64,000 nt of DNA from an uncultured Gammaproteobacteria bacterium. GTDB lineage: Bacteria > Pseudomonadota > Gammaproteobacteria > Berkiellales > Berkiellaceae. The notes under the pieces were generated by a model. That model saw only the letters and a list, made by a program, of their open reading frames with translations, was not told the origin of the DNA and did no database searches. The DNA lies in contig CADEEZ010000012.1 of NCBI GenBank assembly GCA_902826485.1, forward strand, positions 1 through 64,000. The letters run 5' to 3'. Below, piece by piece: positions 10,371-17,968 of the stretch (its first letter is position 1; the number at the start of each line of letters is the position of its first letter). Position numbers and translations under genes: made by a program.

Positions 10371-10768
10371 CAACATTTACGAAAATTCTTTATGCAGAAG
10401 ATGATCTAGATATACAAAAAATTACCTTAATGACCTTTCAAGGCAGTGCGTATATTTTAGAGGTATGTAACTCAGGTCGTGAAGTTATTGATAAAGTTGA
10501 AGATTTTAAACCCGACTTGATATTATTAGATGTGATGATGCCCGAAGTAGATGGCATAACCGCTTACCATAAATTAAAAGAATCAGAAACTACTAAAAAA
10601 ATACCGGTGATATTCATGACGGCTAAGGTCAACACCAAAGAAGTTGAAAAATACTATTCGATTGGCGCAATCGGTGTTATTTTTAAGCCATTTGATCCCT
10701 GTACATTAGAAAAAGAAATTCAAACATTATATCGTCAGCATTGGGAAAAAAATGAAGCTAGACAATGA
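10367..10768 (+). CDS. Second single-domain response regulator
   Basis: This is a 133-residue receiver domain with EDD at 11-13, phosphoacceptor Asp55 in LILLDVMMPEVDG, the conserved Thr in IFMTAK and Lys in IFKPFDP. It is much closer to the consensus than the preceding receiver. Its start overlaps the previous stop in an ATGA arrangement, and its end overlaps the Hpt gene by 17 bases, so the three are translationally coupled. With an Hpt protein and a kinase next door, it is a likely phosphate shuttle or sink in the same relay. Confidence 0.9.
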   Translation: MTTFTKILYAEDDLDIQKITLMTFQGSAYILEVCNSGREVIDKVEDFKPDLILLDVMMPEVDGITAYHKLKESETTKKIPVIFMTAKVNTKEVEKYYSIGAIGVIFKPFDPCTLEKEIQTLYRQHWEKNEARQ

Positions 10769-11093
10769 GGCATTTTCTCAGATAAAAAAAGAGTACATTG
10801 CCAGTATACCAGAAAAAATAGTTCAATTAACATTGATGTTTGATCAAGCCCAAAATTCAAAAAACAAAACAGAATATAGAAATGAGCTTTATCGTCTGGT
10901 ACATAATTTAGTTGCATCAGGACACATGTATGGTTTTGAGGAAGTGAGTAAAATCGCAATAGATATTAGTAATATAATACAAATTGTTCCCGATAATCGA
11001 AATTTTAATGAAGATGAGCATCGTGAATTATCAAATAAACTAATAATATTATTGAAATTACTAGAACATATTGTCCAAAATCAAGGAAATTGA
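10752..11093 (+). CDS. Hpt-domain histidine phosphotransfer protein
   Basis: This small all-helical protein (113 residues) has an Hpt signature: RLVHNLVASGHMYGF aligns with the usual AHxLKGSSxxxGF, making His51 the likely phosphoacceptor. The usual Lys-Gly after the His is Val-Ala here, so the match is not perfect. Hpt proteins carry phosphate between receivers. Its position between two receivers and a kinase without a receiver of its own fits that role. The start overlaps the receiver gene upstream by 17 bases, and the kinase gene follows after three bases. Confidence 0.78.
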   Translation: MKLDNEAFSQIKKEYIASIPEKIVQLTLMFDQAQNSKNKTEYRNELYRLVHNLVASGHMYGFEEVSKIAIDISNIIQIVPDNRNFNEDEHRELSNKLIILLKLLEHIVQNQGN

Positions 11094-11096
11094 CGC

Positions 11097-12965
11097 ATGG
11101 AAGCCAAAAGAATAGAAGCCTTAAAAACATATGATCTTTTAGACACAGAACAAGAAAAGATTTTTGATAATATCACCAAAATGGCAGCTGTGGCATGCAA
11201 AATGCCCATTTCACTAATTAGTTTTGTAGACAAAGACAGAGAATGGATTAAATCTTCTCATGGTATAGACACTAAACTTATGCCCCAAGAAATTTCTTTT
11301 TCTAGACAAAATCTGCGCGAAAATAACATTTTTGTAATTGAAAACACATTGACAGATCCACAATTTTCAAATCACCCTCTTGTAACAGGGCCGTTAAATA
11401 TTCAATTTTATGCAGCGATACGGTTAGTTAATAGTCAAGGGTTTTATTTAGGGACACTCTGTGTTATCGATCATATTCCTAGGAAATTAACAGAAGAACA
11501 CAAAGAAATTTTAGATATTCTTGTTCGTCAAATTATCACGATATCAGAAGACAGACGTAAAAATCGGCAATTAATCGAATATGCACCCAACGCCATGTTA
11601 ATGATTAATAAAAAAAGACAAATACGTCTCATCAATAAAGAAGTAGAAAAATTATTTGGCTATCATCGAAGTGAGTTAATTGGGCAACAATTAGAAATTC
11701 TGCTCCCGGCTAGATTTAAATCAAAACATCCAAAATATGTCGATCAGTATTTTGAAGCGCCGTCTATTCGTTCAATGGGCGCAGGAAGAGATTTATTTGG
11801 GCTCAAAAAAGATGGTTCAGAAGTGGCGATTGAAATAGGTTTAAACCCACTTGTTCTTGAAGAAGGGACATTTATATTGGCTTCAATTATTGATATCACC
11901 GAAAGGAAAAAAGCCGAAGAAAGATTTAGGCTCATTGTTGAATCGGTGCCTAATTCAATGTTAATGATCGACAAAAATCGAACCATTACGTTGATCAATA
12001 AACAACTTGAAAAATTATTCGGTTATAAAAGAGATGAGTTAATTGGTCAACAATTAGAAATTTTGCTTCCAGATAGATTTAAAACTAAACACCCAGAATT
12101 TGTGGCCAATTATTTTAAATCGCTATCCATTCGCTCAATGGGGGCAGGAAGAGACTTATATGGGCTTAAAAAAGATGGAACAGAAGTGGCCATTGAAATT
12201 GGGTTAAACCCCTTGGTGCTTCAAGAAGGGACTTTTATTTTAGCGTCTATTATTGATATCACCGAAAGAAAAAAAATGGAACAAATGAAAGTTGAATTTA
12301 TTTCAACAGTGAGCCATGAGCTGAGAACGCCGCTTACTTCTGTTCGAGGTTCTTTAGGATTGCTATTAAGTGAAAAATTTGGTGATATATCAAAAGATGT
12401 AAAAGATTTGTTAAATATTGCATTAACAAATTGTGAACGGTTGATAAGGCTCATTAATGATATTTTAGATATTGAAAAAATGGAATCAGGTCAAGATGAC
12501 TTTAAATTGGTTCCCACTAAATTAACCAATTTGGTTCAAGACGTGTTATCTGCCAATAAAGGGTATTCAGAACAATATGAAGTAAGATTACAATTTGAAT
12601 CTGATTTTTCTGAGATGATATATATCGACCCCGATAAAATTACTCAGGTTATCACTAATTTATTGTCGAATGCCATTAAATTCTCCCCCGCAGGCGAATC
12701 TATTCTTGTTAAAATTAATGGATTAGATAAAAAAGTGCGAGTATCGATTATTGATAATGGTTCAGGTATTCCAGAAAATTTTAAAAATAAAATTTTCGAA
12801 AAATTCTCACAAGCAGATTCGTCAGACAGACGTGAAAAAGGAGGAACGGGACTGGGGTTAAATATTTGTAAAACAATTGTAGAGAAACATTCAGGTATCA
12901 TAAGTTTCGACCCTGAAAAAACAAAAGGGGCGCATTTTTATTTTGATTTGCCTTTTGAACCATAA
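11097..12965 (+). CDS. Sensor histidine kinase, GAF-PAS-PAS-HisKA-HATPase
   Basis: This is a soluble hybrid-less sensor kinase of 622 residues. A GAF domain of the common RIxALxxYxLLDT type covers 1-150. Two PAS domains (about 157-270 and 277-390) are near copies of each other, sharing FGYxRxELIGQQLEILLP and the end ILASIIDITERKK. HisKA has His407 in TVSHELRTPLTS. The ATPase part has NLLSNAIKFSP, IDNGSGIP and GGTGLGLNICKTIVEKH. There are no membrane segments, so the signal is cytoplasmic. It closes a receiver-receiver-Hpt-kinase operon. The target process is unknown; the downstream MshEN-like gene may be related. Confidence 0.93.
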   Translation: MEAKRIEALKTYDLLDTEQEKIFDNITKMAAVACKMPISLISFVDKDREWIKSSHGIDTKLMPQEISFSRQNLRENNIFVIENTLTDPQFSNHPLVTGPLNIQFYAAIRLVNSQGFYLGTLCVIDHIPRKLTEEHKEILDILVRQIITISEDRRKNRQLIEYAPNAMLMINKKRQIRLINKEVEKLFGYHRSELIGQQLEILLPARFKSKHPKYVDQYFEAPSIRSMGAGRDLFGLKKDGSEVAIEIGLNPLVLEEGTFILASIIDITERKKAEERFRLIVESVPNSMLMIDKNRTITLINKQLEKLFGYKRDELIGQQLEILLPDRFKTKHPEFVANYFKSLSIRSMGAGRDLYGLKKDGTEVAIEIGLNPLVLQEGTFILASIIDITERKKMEQMKVEFISTVSHELRTPLTSVRGSLGLLLSEKFGDISKDVKDLLNIALTNCERLIRLINDILDIEKMESGQDDFKLVPTKLTNLVQDVLSANKGYSEQYEVRLQFESDFSEMIYIDPDKITQVITNLLSNAIKFSPAGESILVKINGLDKKVRVSIIDNGSGIPENFKNKIFEKFSQADSSDRREKGGTGLGLNICKTIVEKHSGIISFDPEKTKGAHFYFDLPFEP

Positions 12966-13174
12966 ACAACCTTCTGTCAATTTATACGGCATCCTTAATT
13001 AGTCAATCAGCCGAAATATATAACCTTTTAAGAACTATTTATATTTTTTACTGCTATTTAATTTTTTTGTTCCTACACTTGAGGTACATAAGCATTAGTA
13101 TAGAAAGTACAAAGCTGTGTATTTTTTACCTTGTCATTTTAACAATTAACCCCTTAATTTTAGGTGAGGTATGT

Positions 13175-13501
13175 GTGAATATCCTAAGGCCATCTAGATA
13201 CAAAAGTGTGATATCGGCTTCGGTAGTGAGAAATCAAAAATTTCGAAACGAAAATGAGGTATTTAATTGTATATGTGGTTTTTTAATCAATAAAACGGCC
13301 AATAACTATTGTGCTAATTGTGGAAAAAGTATTTTACCTGAAAGTGAGTGTAACGTGAGTGTGTCTATAGGAAAAATAACAGATTTGACAGGAATTTTAA
13401 AAAAATCCAATTCAAAAAATCTCGTGAGCCCATTAGAATCTGGGTCAAAGCTAAATCAAAATGAAATCAGTGAACTTTTTAGCCAATCAACCTCTGAATA
13501 A
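13175..13501 (+). CDS. Small zinc-ribbon-like protein of unknown function
   Basis: I chose GTG at 13175 (GAGG seven bases upstream), giving 108 residues; the longer frame from 13067 would start with an unconvincing hydrophobic stretch. Residues 29-50 hold two cysteine pairs, CICG and YCANCGKS, a zinc-ribbon pattern often found at the start of regulatory or scaffold proteins. The rest is Ser/Lys/Asn-rich and probably flexible. The gene lies 18 bases before the MshEN-like gene, so the two are probably co-transcribed. No family is recognised. Confidence 0.5.
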   Translation: MNILRPSRYKSVISASVVRNQKFRNENEVFNCICGFLINKTANNYCANCGKSILPESECNVSVSIGKITDLTGILKKSNSKNLVSPLESGSKLNQNEISELFSQSTSE

Positions 13502-13519
13502 ATGTGGTAGAAAGAAATA

Positions 13520-14062
13520 ATGTTATTACTCAATGAGCGTATATTAGCATCAGTGAAGGCGTTAAAAAAAATGCCTGATAACAAATTGTTAATGTATGCA
13601 GACAGAGCGAATCAATCGGCAAATGCTTTTGGTCTTTTATTGATTCAAGGTGGCGGTATTTCGAGAGAGGAAATAGGAAAAATCATAGGTGATATTTATG
13701 ATCTGAGCTATATAGCGCTGGACTCCAATATTATTAGTCATAGATTAGTTCGAAAATTTCCACCAGAACTTTGTTATAAACATAATTTTATTCCTATTTA
13801 TAAATTAGACAACTGTATTACCGTGGCAAGTTGCGATCCTTTTAATGAGGCGTTAGCGCGAACATTATCTATGTTTTCCGAGCAAAGTTTTAGTGTTATT
13901 TTTAGTTTTTCAGATGAAATTAGATCTCATTTGGCAGCAAAATTTAAAGATAGGATGGACACAAGATTTCATGCAGGATTTGCTTCAATTCCAAAGTTAT
14001 CAGATAAAAGAGTTTTATCAGAATTTGATCTTAAAAAAACCTTAGGGTTATATTTGTCTTAA
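13520..14062 (+). CDS. Free-standing MshEN-like (GspE N-terminal) domain protein
   Basis: The 180 residues resemble the N-terminal domain of type II secretion and type IV pilus ATPases (PF05157). The pattern includes FGLLLIQGGGISREEIGKII, then a hydrophobic DLSYIALD, then RKFPPELCYKHNFIPIYKL and ITVASCDPFNEAL. In MshE this domain binds cyclic-di-GMP. Here the leading Arg of its nucleotide motif is not obvious, and no ATPase domain follows, because the frame ends at 14062. It could be an adaptor that senses a ligand or docks on a secretion ATPase. A truncated gene is less likely, since no ATPase remnant is seen downstream. Confidence 0.65.
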   Translation: MLLLNERILASVKALKKMPDNKLLMYADRANQSANAFGLLLIQGGGISREEIGKIIGDIYDLSYIALDSNIISHRLVRKFPPELCYKHNFIPIYKLDNCITVASCDPFNEALARTLSMFSEQSFSVIFSFSDEIRSHLAAKFKDRMDTRFHAGFASIPKLSDKRVLSEFDLKKTLGLYLS

Positions 14063-14194
14063 AGTCTCTAAACATTCCCTATAGCTGAACTACCACCAAT
14101 CCCATAACCAAATTCCTAAAAAATTATCAAAAACACTGAACTCAGCTTGCCCAACCTGGTCTACCTATCATGATTAAATCAAAAGGGTAGGCTT

Positions 14195-15865
14195 ATGAGT
14201 GCAGAAAGCGTTATGTTCGAGCAACTGGCTCAAGCTATCAAAGCAGCAGACATCTCCCAAATTAAAGCATTATTTAATCAAGCAAGAATTGGCTTAAATA
14301 GCGATGCTTTGCTCAGTCAAGTGGATGGTGATGGGGATACGTTGTTACATTTGCTTTTAAAAACTGGCAGTCAAGAGGTCCTTAATGCCGCAAAAAAAAG
14401 CTATGAAGTAGGTTTTTGGCAATCTTTAGCCATATCAAATTCTGCGGGTGAAATGCCTTTAGATATACTTAAGGCTTTGCCTTCAGAAAATCAAGCTTTT
14501 AAACAATATGCAAATGAATATTTTTCTCCTACCTTTTCACAAAGTTGGATTTTAAAGCAATTCAGACAATATTTAAATTTTCAGCATGAACGCGATCCAG
14601 AATCATATAAGTTGGAGGATATAAATGCAATTATTCAAAATTTATATACAGGCCATTGTTCGGGGCTAGCTGCACTGTGGGGGCAAGGTTGTTTGGAAGA
14701 TGGCAAGCCAGATCAAGAATATGTAGATAGCTTAAAAAAAATTGTTTATTGGGATGTAAAAAAAGAGTCATTAACACCCGAACTGGTGAAGAATTTTGAG
14801 CGGGCAATATCTCTTGCTAGGTTTTATCAGTTTGATACCCCAAAAGAATATTTGTTTAATACCGTTATTGCAAAAGGTCATCCAGAAAGAATTCAATGGA
14901 AAAAAGATCAACAAGACCATAGACAACCAGAAGAATTTTTATCCGCAAAACAAAATTCTTGGAGTCTTCTGTTAGATAAGGATAAATATCAAGATGAAGG
15001 TAATTTAGAAATAAAACGGTTAAGACAAGATATGTTTAAAGAATTTATGGCTGAGTTTTCTGTGCCAGAAAATGATGGAAAAGTAGCACGACTAACTGCA
15101 AATCAGCACGTGATTTCTTTTTTTTATAAAGATAATGCTTTTCATGTATTCAATTCTAATTATCGTGGAGGTACGGATCAAAAGGATGTTTTTCAGGGGG
15201 TTTCTACTCATTTCCCAATAAATACCCCTGCAGATTATGAATTAGTGGCCAGAGAAATACAAAAAACACTATATGATTATTTTGGAAAAAATGCACAATA
15301 TGTTGACTATGGAATAGGTTTTATCGATAAAAAGGGCAAGCCTTTTGGTGTCTACCCTGACGTAGATCTTTTAATGGCAAAATCTATATATAAAGATATC
15401 ATGTCTAATCCAGATAAAGTTTTTGTTCCAAGTGATTTTATCAATCAGGTAAAATTATTAGAATCAAAATTATCTCCAGAGCAAATGAAAGAAATTTATC
15501 AAAACGTTCGTTTAGACCCGCTAAAAATAAATGAAATATACAGCAAAGGTTGGGATGATTTTAGTCCATTAGTAGAAGGCATTAAAACAGAGAATGCTGG
15601 TTTGGTTAAGTGTTTGCTTCAGCGCGGTGCTGATATAAATTTAGAGGTAGAATCAAAATCACCGTTAATGTGGGCTCAAGACATGGGGAATAAAAAAATA
15701 ATAAAATTAATTGAAAAGGGCCCAGCGAGTCAAAGTGGTATGGCTCAAAGTCCTCAAGCATTATTATTTAGTGATGATTTAAAACATAATCATAAAGCTA
15801 TTCAACACGGTCTAGAAAAAGGGGCGCAGGTGGAAGCGAATGCAACGAGAAAGTTGGGGAAGTAA
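14195..15865 (+). CDS. Ankyrin-repeat protein with papain/YopT-like cysteine peptidase motifs
   Basis: This 556-residue protein looks like a secreted effector. Residues 44-95 resemble ankyrin units (DGDTLLHLLLKTGS, GEMPLDILKAL). A cysteine-peptidase pattern follows: Cys155 in TGHCSGLAALWGQG, His305 in NQHVISFFY and Asn320/Asn322 in FHVFNSNYRGG, the order and local sequence seen in C58 (YopT-type) and related peptidases. Residues 543-580 in nucleotide order correspond to a second ankyrin-like part (PLVEGIKTENAGLVKCLL, SPLMWAQDMGN) near residues 455-510. There is no signal peptide. A GGGTAGG-like site before ATG supports the start. Peptidase activity and secretion are inferred, not shown. Confidence 0.6.
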   Translation: MSAESVMFEQLAQAIKAADISQIKALFNQARIGLNSDALLSQVDGDGDTLLHLLLKTGSQEVLNAAKKSYEVGFWQSLAISNSAGEMPLDILKALPSENQAFKQYANEYFSPTFSQSWILKQFRQYLNFQHERDPESYKLEDINAIIQNLYTGHCSGLAALWGQGCLEDGKPDQEYVDSLKKIVYWDVKKESLTPELVKNFERAISLARFYQFDTPKEYLFNTVIAKGHPERIQWKKDQQDHRQPEEFLSAKQNSWSLLLDKDKYQDEGNLEIKRLRQDMFKEFMAEFSVPENDGKVARLTANQHVISFFYKDNAFHVFNSNYRGGTDQKDVFQGVSTHFPINTPADYELVAREIQKTLYDYFGKNAQYVDYGIGFIDKKGKPFGVYPDVDLLMAKSIYKDIMSNPDKVFVPSDFINQVKLLESKLSPEQMKEIYQNVRLDPLKINEIYSKGWDDFSPLVEGIKTENAGLVKCLLQRGADINLEVESKSPLMWAQDMGNKKIIKLIEKGPASQSGMAQSPQALLFSDDLKHNHKAIQHGLEKGAQVEANATRKLGK

Positions 15866-15869
15866 TTTG

Positions 15870-15913
15870 TTAAATCCCCCCGCCGCATCCATCGCTAAGC
15901 ACGAGGTTTTGCC
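15870..15913. repeat. Repeat fragment: TAAATCCCCCC end plus 28 bases shared with prmB
   Basis: The stretch starts with TTAAATCCCCCC, the same end sequence as the MITE-like element at 16848-16997. Bases 15886-15913 then match 17041-17068, inside the 3' end of prmB, at 26 of 28 positions and in the same orientation. The remaining bases up to 16131 show no gene or clear structure. Confidence 0.55.
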
Positions 15914-16131
15914 ATTTAAGCCGCCTCAAACAAGGTAAATTGGCTTAATTGTTATTTATCAGCATGTTATCCTTGACTTATTAGTAATTTGTCAGCATAT
16001 CGATTATATGTGTTTAGCTGATAAAGAGCGTTTATTATGCCGACAAAAGCGTGCACATGCTTCAATCTCACCTGAGTATGGATGAAAATACACCTTGATT
16101 TTTTGTATCCCATGAGATACACTTTGTTTAT

Positions 16132-16464
16132 ATGGATATAATAAAAAAGCGTCATATAGAGATCTATTGTGCTACAAATGGGAAAAAGCCCTTTATTACT
16201 TGGCTTGAATCTCTAAAAGATAAAAAATTTAGATATAGAGTTAAAGAGAGATTAGATCGCATTGCGCTCGGGAATATGGGTGATTGTAAATCAATAAAGC
16301 AGGGTGTTTCGGAATTGCGTTTTGATTTTGGCCCTGGGTATCGGGTTTATTTTGGAGAAGAAAATCAGAAAATAATTATCTTGTTATGTGCGGGTGATAA
16401 ATCCACACAGGATAAAGATATTAAGAAGGCACTAAAATATTGGGAAGATTATTTGTCGAGGTGA
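16132..16464 (+). CDS. higB: RelE/HigB-type toxin (phage-derived addiction module killer family)
   Basis: This 110-residue basic protein fits the addiction-module killer family related to RelE/HigB mRNA interferases. Recognisable parts are KKPFITWLESLKD, the central LDRIALGNMGDCKSIKQGVSELR, the strand FGPGYRVYF, and the end LLCAGDKSTQDKDIKKALKYW. Family members cleave ribosome-bound mRNA until their antitoxin binds. The cognate antitoxin gene starts three bases after the stop, in the toxin-first order typical of this family. The pair sits between an effector candidate and a MITE-like repeat, a common setting for mobile modules. Confidence 0.88.
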   Translation: MDIIKKRHIEIYCATNGKKPFITWLESLKDKKFRYRVKERLDRIALGNMGDCKSIKQGVSELRFDFGPGYRVYFGEENQKIIILLCAGDKSTQDKDIKKALKYWEDYLSR

Positions 16465-16467
16465 ATT

Positions 16468-16851
16468 ATGACGATACGTAAACAAGTGGCACCTAACAAA
16501 CTAAAAGCAAAAAATGCAGTGACGATGACTTTAAAAAAGAGTAAGGTGAAATCTGATAAAAGTACGAGCTATCAAGATTATTTGATCTCTTCTCTTAAAG
16601 ACCCTGAAGAAGCATCGGGTTATTTAAATGCCGCTCTTGAAGGCGGAGATATTAATGTGTTTCTTCTTGCACTTCAAAATGTGATTCAAGCACAAGGTGG
16701 TATTTCAGTATTGGCAGAAAAAACTAAAAAGAGTAGAACCAGTTTATACAAGACTGTATCCAAAAATGGCAATCCCTATCTTAAAAGCGCAAATGAACTA
16801 CTTAGTGCTATGGGCATGCATTTTTCAGTTGTGCCTAATGAAAGGCATTAA
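16468..16851 (+). CDS. higA: HigA-type antitoxin (addiction module antidote)
   Basis: This 127-residue antitoxin carries the family signature SSLKDPEEASGYLNAALEGG followed by VFLLALQNV and a helix-turn-helix ISVLAEKTKKSRTSLYKTVS, then GNPYLKSANELLSAMGM. It should neutralise the toxin encoded just upstream and repress their shared promoter. The first 35 residues are a Lys-rich extension that other members usually lack. The stop codon TAA at 16849-16851 lies within the left end of the repeat element that follows, so the 3' end of the gene touches that element. Confidence 0.88.
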   Translation: MTIRKQVAPNKLKAKNAVTMTLKKSKVKSDKSTSYQDYLISSLKDPEEASGYLNAALEGGDINVFLLALQNVIQAQGGISVLAEKTKKSRTSLYKTVSKNGNPYLKSANELLSAMGMHFSVVPNERH

Positions 16852-16997
16852 TCCCCCCACTCGCTAAACGCTCGCGACCCCCTTTGATACCAAAGGGGGT
16901 AAAAATCCTCTGAATTATACTGCAGAAATGAACGAAAAAGGTTTGCCCCCTTTAGTATTAAAGGGGGCCGACAGCCGAAGGGTGGCGGGGGGATTTA
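16848..16997. mobile_element. MITE-like element with TTAATCCCCCC terminal inverted repeats
   Basis: About 150 bases are bounded by TTAATCCCCCC on the left and GGGGGGATTTA on the right. Inside are two perfect hairpins: CCCCCTTTG-ATAC-CAAAGGGGG at 16878-16899 and GCCCCCTTTA-GTAT-TAAAGGGGGC at 16945-16968. No protein is encoded. A small extra palindrome, GGGGATTTATAGATCCCC, follows at about 17003-17020. The element separates the antitoxin gene from the convergent prmB and may also act as a transcription barrier. Confidence 0.6.
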
Positions 16998-17008
16998 GTG
17001 CAGGGGAT

Positions 17009-17968
17009 TTATAGATCCCCCGCCCTACACAAAAAAATCCCATCCATCGCTAACCACGAGGTTGTGCCGTCGGGCCTTCGATAAGGGTACCAGGTGAACT
17101 TAATTTTTTTGTATTTTTTCTTGATTAATTTAGCTGAAGCATAGCCGACTTCTGCTATTAATAACCCTTCTGGGTTTAAATAGTTTTTGGCCTGGGCCAA
17201 CATTCTATGAACAATTTCTAAACCGTCTTTGCCCGATTCTAAAGCCATTTTGGGTTCATTTTTATATTCTTCTGGCGTTCTATTGTAATCTTTTGTTGAA
17301 ACATAGGGTGGATTACTGATGATTAAATCATATTTTTGGCCCGCCAAATTATCAAACAAATCACTTTGAATGGTTTTAACTCGATTTTCAAGGTTGAATT
17401 TATGAATGTTAATATCGGCTACTTTTAATGCTTCAGGAGAAAGATCAACTAAATCGACTTTAATATTTGAATGAAACAAAGCCAAACTGATGCCAATACA
17501 GCCCGAGCCTGTGCATAAATCTAACACACGATAATTTTCCCAGGTTGCCATTCCTAAGAAGTCTTGAAAACGGGTGTTCATGATAGAACGGGGCACTAGC
17601 ACGTGTTCATTGATATAAAAACTGTGGCCTAAATATTTTGTTTCATGCGTGATGTAGGCAACGGGAATGCGTTTGGCAATTCGAATTTCAATAAGGTTTA
17701 GTATGCTGCGAGTTTCATTTTCAGAAAGCATTTTGTTTAATAACGCTTTGTTTTCATACTCATATGGCAACGATAAGGCAAAAAGGGCTAAATGCAAGGC
17801 AGTTTGATATAAAGTTAAATCGCCAAAAAAATGATGGTGCAAGTTAGCTTTGCGCATCAGTTTTTCAGTTGTTTTAGCCAAATTGTATAAACTTAACTCA
17901 GCGGCTTTGCTCTGTTGAATTAAGTTTTCATAAGTGGCTTGCCTTTTTATGTCACTAGAAATTTGCAA
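17009..17968 (-). CDS. prmB: Ribosomal protein uL3 N5-glutamine methyltransferase
   Basis: PrmB methylates a glutamine side chain of ribosomal protein L3. The SAM site is DLCTGSGCIGIS, and the amino-binding motif is ISNPPYV (Asn219-Tyr222). The N-terminal helical domain and the EEYKNEPKMALESGKDGLE region separate it from PrmC. The length of 319 is slightly long. The C-terminus is unusual: the family's GGxGVFLLT end is replaced by RRPDGTTSWLAMDGIFLCR, and this part shares 28 bases with an intergenic repeat at 15886. It overlaps the 3' end of psd by 14 bases and is probably translated from the psd message. Confidence 0.9.
   Translation of the reverse strand: MQISSDIKRQATYENLIQQSKAAELSLYNLAKTTEKLMRKANLHHHFFGDLTLYQTALHLALFALSLPYEYENKALLNKMLSENETRSILNLIEIRIAKRIPVAYITHETKYLGHSFYINEHVLVPRSIMNTRFQDFLGMATWENYRVLDLCTGSGCIGISLALFHSNIKVDLVDLSPEALKVADINIHKFNLENRVKTIQSDLFDNLAGQKYDLIISNPPYVSTKDYNRTPEEYKNEPKMALESGKDGLEIVHRMLAQAKNYLNPEGLLIAEVGYASAKLIKKKYKKIKFTWYPYRRPDGTTSWLAMDGIFLCRAGDL

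Noticed and set aside
13067-13174. N-terminal extension of the zinc-ribbon protein
   Set aside because: It starts with TTG without a ribosome-binding site and gives an odd hydrophobic stretch; GTG 13175 with GAGG upstream is better.
15967-16155. A 62-codon minus-strand frame before the toxin gene
   Set aside because: It overlaps the toxin start on the other strand, has no good ribosome-binding site and no protein-like pattern; probably a chance frame.
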